From Conchocele bisecta (lineage: Eukaryota > Mollusca > Bivalvia > Lucinida > Thyasiridae), in contig CM055279.1 of the NCBI GenBank assembly GCA_029237695.1, forward strand, positions 19,657,919 to 19,721,918: DNA of 64,000 nt, in the 5' to 3' direction. Both the position numbers and the translations under genes were made by a program. The notes below the pieces were generated by a model. It did no database searches and was not told the origin of the DNA. It saw only the letters and a program-made list of their open reading frames with translations. The stretch's first letter is position 1. Every line of letters starts with the position of its first letter. This document shows, one piece after another, positions 22,009 to 33,765 of this stretch.

Positions 22009-22153
22009 GTATCCATCATATGCACTGGTGTGGGGCAAAGATATTCCACCCGAGTTTAAGAATATGTCGACAGAAACGAGGCTTTGCCGAATTTCTGACG
22101 ACATATTATGGCGATGGTGGAATATCCTTCTCCCACACCAGTGCATACGATGG
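22009..22153. mobile_element. Miniature inverted-repeat element (~145 bp)
   Basis: AGTATCCATCATATGCACTG (then GTGTGGGG) at the left is inverted at the right as CCCACACCAGTGCATACGAT followed by GGATACT. The inner arms AGATATTCCACC and GGTGGAATATCC also pair. Non-coding. Confidence 0.85.
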
Positions 22154-23436
22154 ATACTTTTTTCTCCGCCCGCCCCTATATAGAACATATTTGCGAATTT
22201 CAAAATATTTCTCTGATCAAGAATAATATTCAACTTTTAATTCGCTGAATTTGTACGACTTTTGATACACCCAACGAATATTCTTGTCTCAGGGCACCTG
22301 GTGGGCGAGACAAAATGAATACACGTTTCCAATTCCATTTTCACATAGGGTATAGCCTATGTATTGCAATCGCCTCGGACAGTTAGCCACGCCCCAGACC
22401 CCCCCCCCCCTCGATGGGATGGTCCGTAGTGATTTCTTGGAGTAACCATAACAACAAAATGCATTGTGTTACTCAACGTTTAACTGTCAAATGCAACCGC
22501 TAATTGTGCGGTCATCGCTAAATTTAGTAACAGGCTATCGTTTTCGGCAGAGTTAACTCCCCTCCGAATACTCTCCGAAAGATGCGACGCGTTTAACACA
22601 CAAACGATCAAGTTTGACCTTCCGACAATTTATTTTTAAACTCACCCGACATATGTGCGAAACAAAACTTGCACGTGTGGGTCTAACTGATGTTAATCCT
22701 CATTCTATCGATGGATTTACAGCGGATTTTAGTGACATTCCCGAATTCGGCCTGATTGACACTTGTCTGCGGTGGCCAATACACGCCAACATGAGTGTCA
22801 ATTCTACGTTCAGGGAAGGGGGTCAATAAGTCAGTATTTAAAGTGATAAATTACAGTCAGGGAACAAATTAATGACAGTATAACACATCCAGCGTAGATT
22901 AATACCCATATTAACATGATTAATGCAAGTACTGAAAATACGACAAAAAGAAATTCTAACAAGTTTGGGTTCCATACATTGAACATTTTGTCAGCGGTTT
23001 CCCCAATGACGTCATTTGTATGTTTTAATATACTCGATCCGGGGCCAACTATTTCATTCACACCTTCAATCAGTTTTCAATATACATGTATCTATAATGA
23101 TCATAGATATGTGGAATCTGTATTTATACTTGAATTGATGATGTCTTGTATATGTGTTACCGTATCTTTCTGATATTGCTATGCATAATCTGTAATGTTG
23201 TTGAATGTGTTGGTACATACTGTAGCAGTGCATACTGTATTTGTGCCATATCAATAGTTTACCCCTTAACCATTAAAACGCTGAAAAAGAAAATTGCCGT
23301 CTACTCATTTTTTATATTTTTATCTCTTTAAAAACCTGTTTTGGCAGCGCAGTAGAATCGTCTCAGTATGTTTTTGAGGAGAAAATATAAAAATATTTAA
23401 AACAGCAGACGACAATTGTCGTTTCCAGCGCATTAA

Positions 23437-23939
23437 AGGTACATGCCCACTCAGTAAGCCCAAAATGTCATTTATAGGAATTAAATAAGCGTATAACTGT
23501 GTCACTATTCCACCAGTTCTAAACGTTACAAGTGCCCGCTATACAGATATAATAATTTAGTAATATTTATTTTACTGATAGTGACGCGCGGTGGTATCAG
23601 GCTATTTTCATATACAAATGAGGCATGATATTTTTTAATTATCTATACGAAAGAAATGCGTCACCTGAAACAATAATATTTTCGACAGATTTTAAAGTAT
23701 GATCATTGCACATCATAAAATAAATACAGAGATTAAATAGTAATGACCGTTAACATTTTAAGCAAACACGGTTATAGCCCCTCATATCAGTGTGTAAATT
23801 TACGTCTGATATAAAATGTATAATAATGCCAATCAGTACGTGGGATAATGGCGCATGAATGTTTATTTTGCAAGGAAATGTCTCAGATGATGTCTCTGAT
23901 GTAAAGAACATTTTCTACCTACTGAGTGGGCATGTACCT
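23437..23939 (+). mobile_element. TTAA-target miniature element (Kolobok-like), copy 1
   Basis: The terminal inverted repeats AGGTACATGCCCACTCAGTA and TACTGAGTGGGCATGTACCT are nearly perfect and flanked by TTAA on both sides (23433-23436, 23940-23943). 503 bp, no transposase. The start AGG with a TTAA duplication fits Kolobok better than piggyBac, which normally begins CCC/CCY. Confidence 0.85.
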
Positions 23940-24296
23940 TTAAGGGTTAATGAAACTGCAACACCAACAATAAATCAATCAATCTAGTTTAATCTTGTAG
24001 CACCCTATGTTCAGTACTTTCAGTACTTTGATTGTATGAATAATATCGTCTAGTATTACAGGATCCGGGTCCGGATAGCAACACATCTGATCGTGTACTA
24101 TTTTTAGTTGAAATTAACATCAAAATAAGACACACTACACTTCTGTGTTATTTTGTTCATGACCGTGACTATTTGAAAAGCATGCTAACAAACACCTAAA
24201 GGAGTATGTAAACAAGTATAAACTTCTACATGAAACCCAATCTTGATTTCCAAAATTTCATTCCTGTCACACTTTCTGGGCTTTAAAGGTACATTC

Positions 24297-24790
24297 CTAC
24301 TCACTAAGCACAACATGTCATTTATATCAGAGACATCATCTGAGAAATTTTCTGGCAAAATAAATATTCATTCACCCACGTATTGATCATGTTGATTGGC
24401 ATTATCATACATTTATATCAGACGTAAATTTCAACAATGATATCAGGGGCGATAACAGTGTTTGTTTAACATGTTAACGGACATTGTTATTTATTCTCTG
24501 TATTTATTTTTTATGTGCAATGATCATACTTTATAATCTGTCGAAAATATTATTTTTTTCAGGTGACGCATTTAATTAGTATAAATAATTTAAAAATAGC
24601 ATGCCTCATTTGCATATGAAAATAGCTTATTACCACCGCGAGTCACTATCAGTAAAATAGACATTATTAAATGATTATATCTGTATAGCGGGCACTCAGA
24701 AGTTTTAGAACTGGTGGAATAGTGACACAATTATACACTTATTTAATTCCTATAAAGAATAGGTTGTGCCTACTGAATGGGTATTTGCCT
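24297..24790 (-). mobile_element. TTAA-target miniature element (Kolobok-like), copy 2, opposite orientation
   Basis: The ends AGGTACATTCCTACTCACTA and the inverted right end are flanked by TTAA (24293-24296, 24791-24794). The interior matches copy 1 in reverse: the block GAACTGGTGGAATAGTGACA here is inverted in copy 1 near 23500. The copies have diverged noticeably. Confidence 0.85.
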
Positions 24791-24869
24791 TTAAGGTAGT
24801 AGGTCATAGATAGATGCACTTGGCTTCACTTGTAATTGCTTCATAAGAGTGATGTGATATATGAATATA

Positions 24870-25410
24870 ACATATATAAATATTGTCTTGTTACTGTATA
24901 CTATATGGTACATTGAGTTGCCATCTCCGCCAACTTTGTATGTACAAGCCATCGTACAGTTTCACCACTTCGTGCGTTTGACACATACAGAAAATACTAT
25001 GACAGTAAACCAAATAGAATTTAGTGCAATACATCATAGACAGATATGACAATGGCGTGATATACACATTATGCCAGCAGACTATACAAAATACGAGATA
25101 TCTGAGCATTTGTCCCATCAATCTGAACATAAATGTTGATGTTTAAACTTTTAAATCTGATGCACAGCCTATTGTTAGTGTACACGTTACCCATAGGTAA
25201 AGCCATATTTACTCACATAATAGGTGAGTAGACACCAGAGACAATACACTCAGGTAACTGCTTACATGTCATTGGATTTGATAGATAATAATTGAGTACA
25301 GTAGTGGGTATATATTGTATTTGTTGTGTGGTTTGCCATGTAAGAGTTATACACAGTGCGAAATTATGTGTATAAGGCTATTTATAATGGTGGTTCATAT
25401 TGTTAAAAAC
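24870..25410 (+). repeat. Dispersed repeat family, copy 2 of 3
   Basis: Second copy of the family at 20515-20945, running from TATTGTCTTGTTACTGTATA to beyond TTGTTGTGTGGTTTGCCATG. It begins right after the Kolobok-like element. Confidence 0.7.
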
Positions 25411-26859
25411 ACAGGCATATGGGTATATGCGATGTCCCATCGACCTCTAGTTTGACACTATTTTCAGCTTATTTAAGTTGATCCCAACATTTGGGACGGT
25501 ACAGCTTACAGTAGTGAGGATACCTTGCATACTGAGCTGTCATGTATATATTTCACATGCTGCATGTGTCGTCCAATTTACCTGTTCTGCTGCTATTAAT
25601 CAACCTAACGATTCAGATAGACGATTCTCAGCTTCATGTGACGTTACATCGAAATTGTAAGGGTAGAGCTGAGCTACGTCTGTTTCCAGCCGTATGTTGG
25701 TTGACATGTATTACCAAATTATGTTCCCGATGAATGCTGAACAGTGTAGACCCAGATCGGCTGATGTGGATCTGCCATGGTCGTGACCGAGTCTGACGGA
25801 AGATGATTCAATGTAACATACCTAGAAACAATGCGACCGTATATGCATTAGCCACATGCATGTTTTTGTGACCCATAAAATGGACGCTAAATCATATGAG
25901 TAGTGGACATTGCAATTTTAGTTTTGATTGTACGGACAGCGTCATTAAAGATATTCCCAAAAATAAAGGTACTAATGATAGACACTGTCGGGAACCAAGT
26001 GTATATACAGCAAATGGCGATAGCTATTAATCATTTCTATGCGTTTAAGTAGTTCCTGTGCGGCACATCTTACAAACGTCCGAAGCAAAACTTGCATGCA
26101 GAACTGCAGCTTGTCACTTCGAACGTGTGTACGAAATGCCCACGGCAACTCCATAGCGCATTATTATAATGTATATGTAGCCCAGTCTTTATTAAGATAT
26201 ATGTCCTTATCAGTAGAATGTCCTATATTGTATTTTGCGCTCTTATCTGTATATGTACGGTAGCTGCTCCTTCCTCTTCTTTGGCAGTTACCGATGTGTC
26301 CAGTCTATCGTGTTTAATTACTGTTGTGTAAGTAGTATATGGGGTGAGTGATAGTGAGTGAATGTCAGGTCGTATGTGTGACTGAGTGAAATCCATACTG
26401 AGAGAAATAATTATATGCACTACCCGCCTAAAATATATCAACCTGGCAATTGTATTTGAAAAATCCCAGGAGAAGATTGTGAAATATCTCCTGCTACTAA
26501 CAAATTAGTTCCTTATTGATGGATTACTGTCCAATTTATGCATTTTAAGTTTTACAATCACTAATTGGATACAGAATAACTGACTCTGATAATGAGCGTT
26601 TCTTTTGTATTTATTTCAAAAAATATTTGTAAATATCAAATTTGAAATATATGTGATATTATGTGTTTCTGTAATCATAAATTGTTTCAGATCTTATGTA
26701 TATATTATTATAGGTTTTAATTAGTTTAATAAATCGAATAAAGAAACAGAAAACCTGAAAAAACGTTTTGTTTAACTAACTAAACCCCGGTTACAATTCA
26801 ACATGTGAAAAGTGGAAAAATAGAATGAAATAAAATATAAAGTTTAACTTAAAATTATC
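25411..26859. other. Unassigned intergenic sequence
   Basis: No gene, RNA or element ends were recognised. Open frames up to 74 codons lack any familiar motif. Confidence 0.5.
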
Positions 26860-27905
26860 AGGGACTACACTGATGTACACAGTGTCGGTAGCCTGATCAA
26901 CCTAGCTAACATATGCCACCTGATAAGGGACTACACTGGTATACTACTGATATGCATAGTGTCGGAAGCCTGATCGCCTGTGCTAAATATGCAGCATGAC
27001 CAGGGACTACACCAGTGTATAGATTGCCGATAGTCTAATCAACCTAGCTAGATATGCCGGCTGCTCAGGGACTACACCAGTGTACAGATTTCTGATAGTC
27101 TGATCAACCCAACTGGACACGGTGTACAGATTACCGATAGTCTGGTCAACCTAGCTAGATACACTACACTGGTGTACAGATTAACAACAGTCTGAACAAC
27201 TTAGCTAGATATGCCGGCTGCTCAGGGAATACACCGGTGTACAGATTACCGATGGTCTGGTCAACTTAGCTATATATGCCGGCTGCTCAGGGACTACACC
27301 GGTTTACAGATTACTGATAGTCTGATCAACCTAGGTAGATATGCCGGCTGCTCAGGGACTACACTGCTGTACAGATTACCGACAGTCTGAACAACTTAGC
27401 TATATATGTCGGCTGCTCAGGGACTACACCGGTGTACAGATTACTTATAGTCTGATCAACCTAGCTAGATATGCCGGCTGCTCAAGGACTACACTGATGT
27501 ACAGATCATTGGTAGTCTGATCAACCTAGCTAGATATTCCGGCTGCTCAGGGACTACACTGTTGAACATATTACTGGTAGTCTGATCAACCCAACTGGAT
27601 ATGCCGGCTGCTCTGGGACTACACTCGTGTACAGATTACTGGTAGTCTGATGAACCCAACTGGATATGCCGACTGATCAGGGACTAGACCGGTGTACATA
27701 TTACTGATAGCCTGATCAACCTAGCTAGATATGCCGGCTGCTCAGGGACTACACTGTTGTTGTACGTATTAGCGATAGTGTGGTCATCCCAAGTTGATGA
27801 GCATGCTGATCAGACACTACACTGGTCTACAATTTGGTAATATTCTCAGCAGCCTGTGTATATATGCAAGTTGATCAGGGACTATACTGATCTACCGATT
27901 GTCGA
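26860..27905. repeat. 65-bp minisatellite array 1
   Basis: About 16 imperfect units of 65 bp; successive unit starts at 27416, 27481 and 27546 confirm the period. Landmarks: CTCAGGGACTACACCGGTGT, ACAGATTACCGATAGTCTGA, TCAACCTAGCTAGATATGCC. The units decay at both ends. It shares TGATCAGG-GACTACACTGG with the ends of the inverted-repeat elements at 50641 and 54122, suggesting the array grew from such an element. Confidence 0.9.
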
Positions 27906-29149
27906 TATTCTGATCAGCGTGTATTGATAATTAATGCGTTTGTGACATTTTAATCCATTGTTTGCACCAAGGTGTGATAAACGGATGTTTATTATCAATT
28001 GGTGATTATACAGCAAGTACCTTACGATATAGCCCACCAGTATAGCCCAATATATCTCTGCGCTTCCCAGCTGTCTGATCGGCGGTATGGTATGGGCCAC
28101 TCACTAATATATGGGTAATTGCTATACCGCCTTGCATTATCTTCTCTTTTTCTTTCGTCTTCAGAATATGTGAAACACATTGTCATATAACCAAATAGTA
28201 ACAGATAAACGCCAAACATGAACTCGAATAATAGCAAATCGTATATAACGATAAGCCGCGAAACGACAGTAGCTGGGCCCGAAAACATATTACATCATAC
28301 TTTGCATAACCAAATATCGACCATTCCCAGCCTGATATGTTATGCCCTGACCAATCGTCAAATATCATCATTATATAGGATAACACTGTTAGGGCTGAAT
28401 CTCCATATATCACATGCACTCACACTCAGCCTTTTTCACGGTCTTGCATACCGGCTTCGTGCGATAGGAGAATGAACTAGCTAGGTTAAATTAACCGCCT
28501 CATTGCCTCCTTCATTTAATGCACATATTTCGACTGTATGGCAGATATTAGTAAATTCGGAAACAAACGGGCCAACGGTCATTGGTCTGCCACTTTTGGG
28601 TTCAAATGCCCGGGTTTGGAAGGTCCTCGAGCCAATTCCTACCCTTAAATATAAGATAACCAAAAAAAAGCTGTCTGATCAGGCCATACGCTGGTGGTCG
28701 TTGAGTCAATACAGCATTTCTATGTTTATTAGTAAGAATCTGTTGAATGTAAAAGTACAATAATTATTATGAGTAGGGTATACACTGGAAACATATGTTC
28801 TAAGGTCACTCTTCTTAACTGACGTCACAGTTTCGCACCTACAGTTTGCAGCTACTGTTCATAAATCGGGAAAATACGCTGATTATGACAGGCAAGAGAG
28901 TAAGAAAATATTTTCGTATTCGTCTTATTACAAGACAACATTATTTTTGCAATTATTAAAAGATCCTTTGTTAATTTTTGTCACCATTTCAGCATTCAAT
29001 TGTTGTTGCAGACGCGCGAAAAAGCTTCAGCTAATGAAAACCCGACTTTCCAAATTATCCGACCAATGATAACTACGCTTCCAGCGGAAGGAATTTCTGT
29101 CAGCCAATCAAAACTAGACATTGAGAAAATGTTCGTCCAATGAAAACCA
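27906..29149. other. Spacer between minisatellite arrays
   Basis: No gene is supported. Single degenerate remnants of the CTGATCAGG motif occur (for example near 28675). Open frames of 60-88 codons show no recognisable domain. Confidence 0.5.
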
Positions 29150-29710
29150 TACATTGATGGGGTTTAGTGAATTATTGTGCATTTGGCAAGCCTAAGCTAG
29201 GGCTTGGGCAGTCCAAACTGGGGGTTGACCTCAGACCGTGGTATAAGCTATCAGAAACCCTAGTTTGAGAGTCTAAAAGGTGGTTTCTGCCGCCAAGTGC
29301 ACAATAATTTCTCAAACCAGGGTTTAAGAAAACTACCGTTTGGGATCACGATTGGCAGTTTTTTCCTTAAACTGTCCAAATTGCTAAAACTGGGGTTTGA
29401 GAGCCTAAGCCATGGTTTAGACTCTCAAACTGGGGTTTAGTGAATTATTGTGCATTTGGCGAGCCTAAGCTAGGGTTTGGGCAGTCCACACTGGGGTTTG
29501 AGCTCAAACCGTGGTTTAAGCTACCAGAAACCCTAGTTTGAGAGTCCAAACGATGGTTTCTGCCGCCAAGTGCACAATAATTGCTCAAACCAGGGTTTAA
29601 GAAAACTACCATTTGGGATCTCAAATGGCAGTTTAAGACAAAACTAGGGTTTGAGTAGCCTAAACTATGGTTTGAGCTCCAAACCATGGTTTAAGGAATT
29701 ATTGTGCATA
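29150..29710. repeat. Foldback block rich in AAACCCTAGTTT-type words
   Basis: GTGAATTATTGTGCATTTGG and its inverse GCCAAGTGCACAATAATT alternate with direct and inverted AAACCCTAGTTTGAGAG and CAAACCATGGTTTAAG words. Several nested inverted repeats result. A related fragment is at 35362-35430, next to the Tc1 right end. The words resemble telomere-like CCCTAA only superficially and are not a telomeric tract. Confidence 0.75.
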
Positions 29711-29984
29711 TTGCTTGCCATACATAACTCCCTTCATGTGAAAATGACAACATGGACAAAAACCCCTTCATGATTTTGATAGGGAGGACATAATCCCCTT
29801 CATGTTTTGTACAGGGTGGACATAACCCCCTTAATGATTTTTACAGGGCGGACAAAACCCCCATCATTAATTCACGGGTTGAATAAAACATTTGTTTGCT
29901 GTTTATTATTATTGATATTATTTTACTAAAATTTAAAAAATTCATTATATACAACAAATATTCATATATTGGCTAATATATCGT

Positions 29985-31075
29985 GTCGATCGCCTGATCA
30001 ACCTAGTTAGATATGGCGCCTGATCAGGGACTACACCGGTGTACGGATTACCGATAGTCTGATCAACCTAGGTAGATATGCCGGCTGCTCAGGGACTACA
30101 CCTGTGTACAGATTACTGATAGTCTGATAAACCCAACTGGATATGCCGGTTGCTCTGGGACTACACCGGTGTACATATTAATGATAGTCTGATCAACCCA
30201 ACTGGATATGCCGGTTGCTCTGGGACTACACTGGTGTACATATTACCGATAGTCTGATCAACCGAGCTATTTATGCCGGCTGCTCAGGGACTACACTGGT
30301 GTACAGATTACTGATAGTCTGCTCAACCCAACTAGATATGCCGGGTGCTCATGGACTATACTGGTGTACAGATTACCGGCAGGCTGAACAACTTAGCTAG
30401 ACATGCCTGCTGCTGAGGAAATACACCGGTGTACAGATTACCGATAGTTTGGTCAACCTAGCTATATATGCCGGCTGCTCAGGGACTACACCGGTGTACA
30501 GATTACTGATAGTCTGATAAACCTAGCTAGATATGTCGGCTGCTCAGGGACTACACTGGTGTACAGATTAGTGATAGTCTGCTCAACCCAACTAGATATG
30601 CCGGGTGCTCATGGACTATACTGGTGTACAGATTACCGACAGTCTGAACAACTTAGCTAGACATGCCTGCTGCTGAGGGAATACACCGGTGTACAGATTA
30701 CCGATAGTTTGGTCAACCTAGCTATATATGCTTCCTGCTCAGGGACTACACCGGTGTACAGATTACTGATAGTCTGATCAACCTAGCTAGATATGTCGGC
30801 TACTCAGGGACTACACCGGTGTACAGATTACTGATAGGCTGGTCAACCTAGCTAGATATGCATGCTGCTCAGGGAATACACCTAGCTAGATATGCTGGCT
30901 GCTCAGGGACTACACTGGTGTACAGATTACCGACAGTCTGAACCACTTAGCTAGATATGCCGGCTGCTCAGGCAATACACCGGTGTACATAGTACTGATA
31001 GTTTGATCAACCTAGCTAGATATGCTTGCTGCTCAGGGACTACACTGGTGTACAGATTACCGACAATCTGAACAA
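29985..31075. repeat. 65-bp minisatellite array 2
   Basis: About 16-17 units of the same 65-bp minisatellite as array 1, in the same orientation. Blocks of several units recur (30270-30440 is nearly repeated at 30530-30700), showing higher-order duplication. Short open frames here are repeat artefacts. Confidence 0.9.
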
Positions 31076-31199
31076 AACAGGCTCCAGTTTAGTTTAAGCT
31101 ATTCCAGTTGCTCAAAATAACGACCCCATATGCATAAGGAGGTTATGAAAAATTCAGATTGCTCACCAGGTCAACTACCGTTGTTACTCAGATATTGAA

Positions 31200-31495
31200 G
31201 TCACTATGAACATAATATCACTCTCATTATGAAAATTTTCATAAAATGTAATATACATCTCGCTATGAAGACTTTCATAAAGCGTAATATCGCTCTCACT
31301 ATAACTCTCACTATGGAGATTTTCATAAAATGTAATATACCTCTCACAATGAAAATTTTCATAAAGCGTAATATCACTCTCATTATGAAAATGTTCATAA
31401 AATGTAATATCCCTCTCGCTATGAAAATTTTCATAAAGCGTAATATACCTCTCTCTATGAAAATTTTCATAAACCGTTCTATCACTCACATATTG
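31200..31495. repeat. 36-bp tandem array
   Basis: About eight units of 36 bp: TATGAAAATTTTCATAAAGC, GTAATATCACTCTCAT. Each unit contains the palindrome ATGAAAATTTTCAT. The period is a multiple of three, so three overlapping open frames of 92-101 codons appear on both strands; these are artefacts. Confidence 0.9.
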
Positions 31496-33255
31496 AAGTC
31501 GATATGAACATTTTCATAACATTATTACTGTTTTCAGACAAATATTAGTCGCTATGAAATTTTCGTAAAACGTACCATCGCTCCCACATATTGTAGCCGC
31601 TATGAAAATTGTTCTAACATTCCCATTCTCAGACAAACATTAGTCTCTATGAAAATTTGAATATAATATTTCCGTTCTCTGACAAACATTAGCAGCAAAG
31701 AAAATGTTCATAAACGTCACTATGAAATCATAAAGCGCACTTAAGAAAAAAGACAATTATATTCTCGGTGTACATCACATACATGTAATGAGGTCAATAT
31801 GAAAAGGTTCATAACATTTTAGTTCTGAAACAAGCATTTGTCACTGTGAACTTGGTCATAAAATGCTGTTAGGTTTACTAATTGTTCCTATTGACGGTTA
31901 ATTGTCACAATGTTAATATTCCAAAAGTATGTCAAGTTAACGGGCTCTCTGAATTATACCATAACTGCGGCACGTGTAATAAACAGGAACTGACATGACT
32001 GTAACACCAAGGAATCATGTTTAGACACACATTCTTGTTAAATATTACATTCTTGTTAAATATTAGTTAGTTGGTTAGTGATTGAAACATCTATTGCAAA
32101 CAGAAATAGGAACATACTTGTGACTGTGACTGGCAACATTGGGTTTGTTTATGCGATTTATGTGTATTTCCTGATCAAATATAACATCTATTTAGGCTAA
32201 TAACAATATACAATGTATGTTGCTTTAGAAACATGACGGGCGTTTCATTCATGGAATAGCGAACGGTGTAGACCATGATCAGACTACACGGATGTGGATG
32301 CTACACTAGTAGCAAACCCCATAAGCACGTTTTTCCAGTGTCATCCACAAATACAGTTGTTTTACGCAATCAATGAATAAGTACTAACTCTTGTATTTTC
32401 ATGTGGGGCATGCACAATAAAGCAGACTGTCTAGACATACATGCACGTGTTGCCATGTAACACAACAGTTCAGTGAAATCGACATTAAACAGTCTGACAT
32501 GGTGTTCTTGTATACACAAGTGTCGTTACCAACTATCATTTGTCTTCCTTACTTTGTGAAAAGGTGTCCAGTTTGATGGCAAGGTATTATGCATTGTATT
32601 GTACGCATATGCCATAGTGTTTATTGCAGCAAACGAAGCGGATCTACAATGTATGCTTAACATGCTTCATCAATGGTGTGATTTAAACAGCATGTTCGTG
32701 ATTAATCACAAAAGTAATGTAATTGCGCATTTTCAACCACCATCTGTGTAGCGAACTGTTTTCCCATTTATATGTGGACCCGAAACAATGTGAATTGTTG
32801 ACAGATATATCTTAGTCTTATTCTGAGTCAAACATTATTAGTATAATATCACAGATAAAATGGTTTCGCACGGTGCTGGTAGAGCACTAGGTTTGATAGA
32901 CGGCATGCCTCATGATGTGTTTAAGATATTATTTGACTGGTAGGATCAGTAATAAACTTACTACTTTTATTTCACTTTTACCAGGCAAATTGTGATACCT
33001 ATAAGGAGGAACACCTACCGTTAATGACAAAACGATGATGATCAGATATGTTGATGATGACAATCCCTTATAAACAGAGACAGTAGTGTTAGCGGTGTAG
33101 GCGGCAGTAAATTGCGGACTTATCATGCTTACAAACACACATTTGTGTTCGCGAAAATTGTGGAACATTTTTGCCAATTAGACTTTGCTGAGCGTTTGCA
33201 AAGTTTATATTTTGCGTCGCATTAATAAGGTTAGAATTGGTCGCCGTCTTTGAAA
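31496..33255. other. Degenerate repeat remnants, no gene
   Basis: Up to about 31870 more degenerate CATATTGAAGTCGCTATGAA units occur. A decayed element with GACTGTGACTGGCAACATTG and GCAAACCCCATAAGCACGTT lies at 32117-32355 and is related to 50641-50874. Nothing else is recognised. Confidence 0.5.
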
Positions 33256-33439
33256 ACAGGAATTCGCTTGATCAGACTGCGCTCCTGTGCAGGCTGGTCA
33301 GAACCTCCCCTGTTTGCAAAGGCTATGTGGTACATTTCGCATGTTTGTGATCAGTGTATGCGTATTGTCTGTGTCATTTGTCTGTTCTGGGCCATTGACA
33401 AACACGATAAACCCTGATGAGATGCACCCCAATGCACCC

Positions 33440-33680
33440 CCCAATATGTATGCGAATTATTTGAAATGCGCACTAATGACTTGCAAAATACGCGTGTGGT
33501 ATTAAGGTCTGAAACAGATATGGATTATGAAGTTCCAAAGCCTAAACGTAATCTATTTAAAAACAGCTTTTCATACTCAGGCGCGCTTATCTGGAATAGT
33601 ATTCTAATTGACATAAGACGTTCCACGTCGTTAAATACATTTTCCCGTAATTGTCTTAACTGGATGAAGGGTCGATAGCA
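33440..33680 (+). pseudogene. 3' end of a non-LTR retrotransposon reverse-transcriptase ORF
   Basis: An open frame to 33678 encodes a C-terminal segment with NSFSYSGALIWNSI, then a short Ile-Arg-Arg-Ser-Thr-Ser-Leu-Asn-Thr-Phe and a Cys-X-X-Trp. The Tyr-Ser-Gly-Ala...Trp-Asn-Ser pattern followed by Ser-Leu-Asn-Thr-Phe is a hallmark of the extreme C-terminus of LINE ORF2 proteins (CR1/L2/Jockey-type) in marine invertebrates. The reverse transcriptase and endonuclease are absent, so this is a strongly 5'-truncated insertion, normal for LINEs. Confidence 0.7.
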
Positions 33681-33765
33681 GCTGGAGTAGCGGTATTATA
33701 TATTATTATAAACTTGTTAATTGTGCCCCCCGTCAGCGTCACTAATCACGAAATTACATGTATGA

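Noticed and set aside
22831..23061. 76-codon minus-strand ORF with a hydrophobic stretch
   Set aside because: It has membrane-like composition, but AT-rich random sequence often produces this; no start context, homologue or neighbour supports it.
29150..29710. Telomere-like AAACCCTAG words
   Set aside because: They are short, alternate in orientation and lie within foldback repeats; no run of CCCTAA or TTAGGG is present.
26860..31075. CRISPR-like appearance of regularly spaced repeats
   Set aside because: Units are contiguous 65-bp minisatellite repeats without unique spacers, in a eukaryotic genome.
31184..31507. Three overlapping ORFs of 92-101 codons on both strands
   Set aside because: They arise from a 36-bp tandem repeat with stop-free frames; the encoded peptides are simple repeats of 12 residues.
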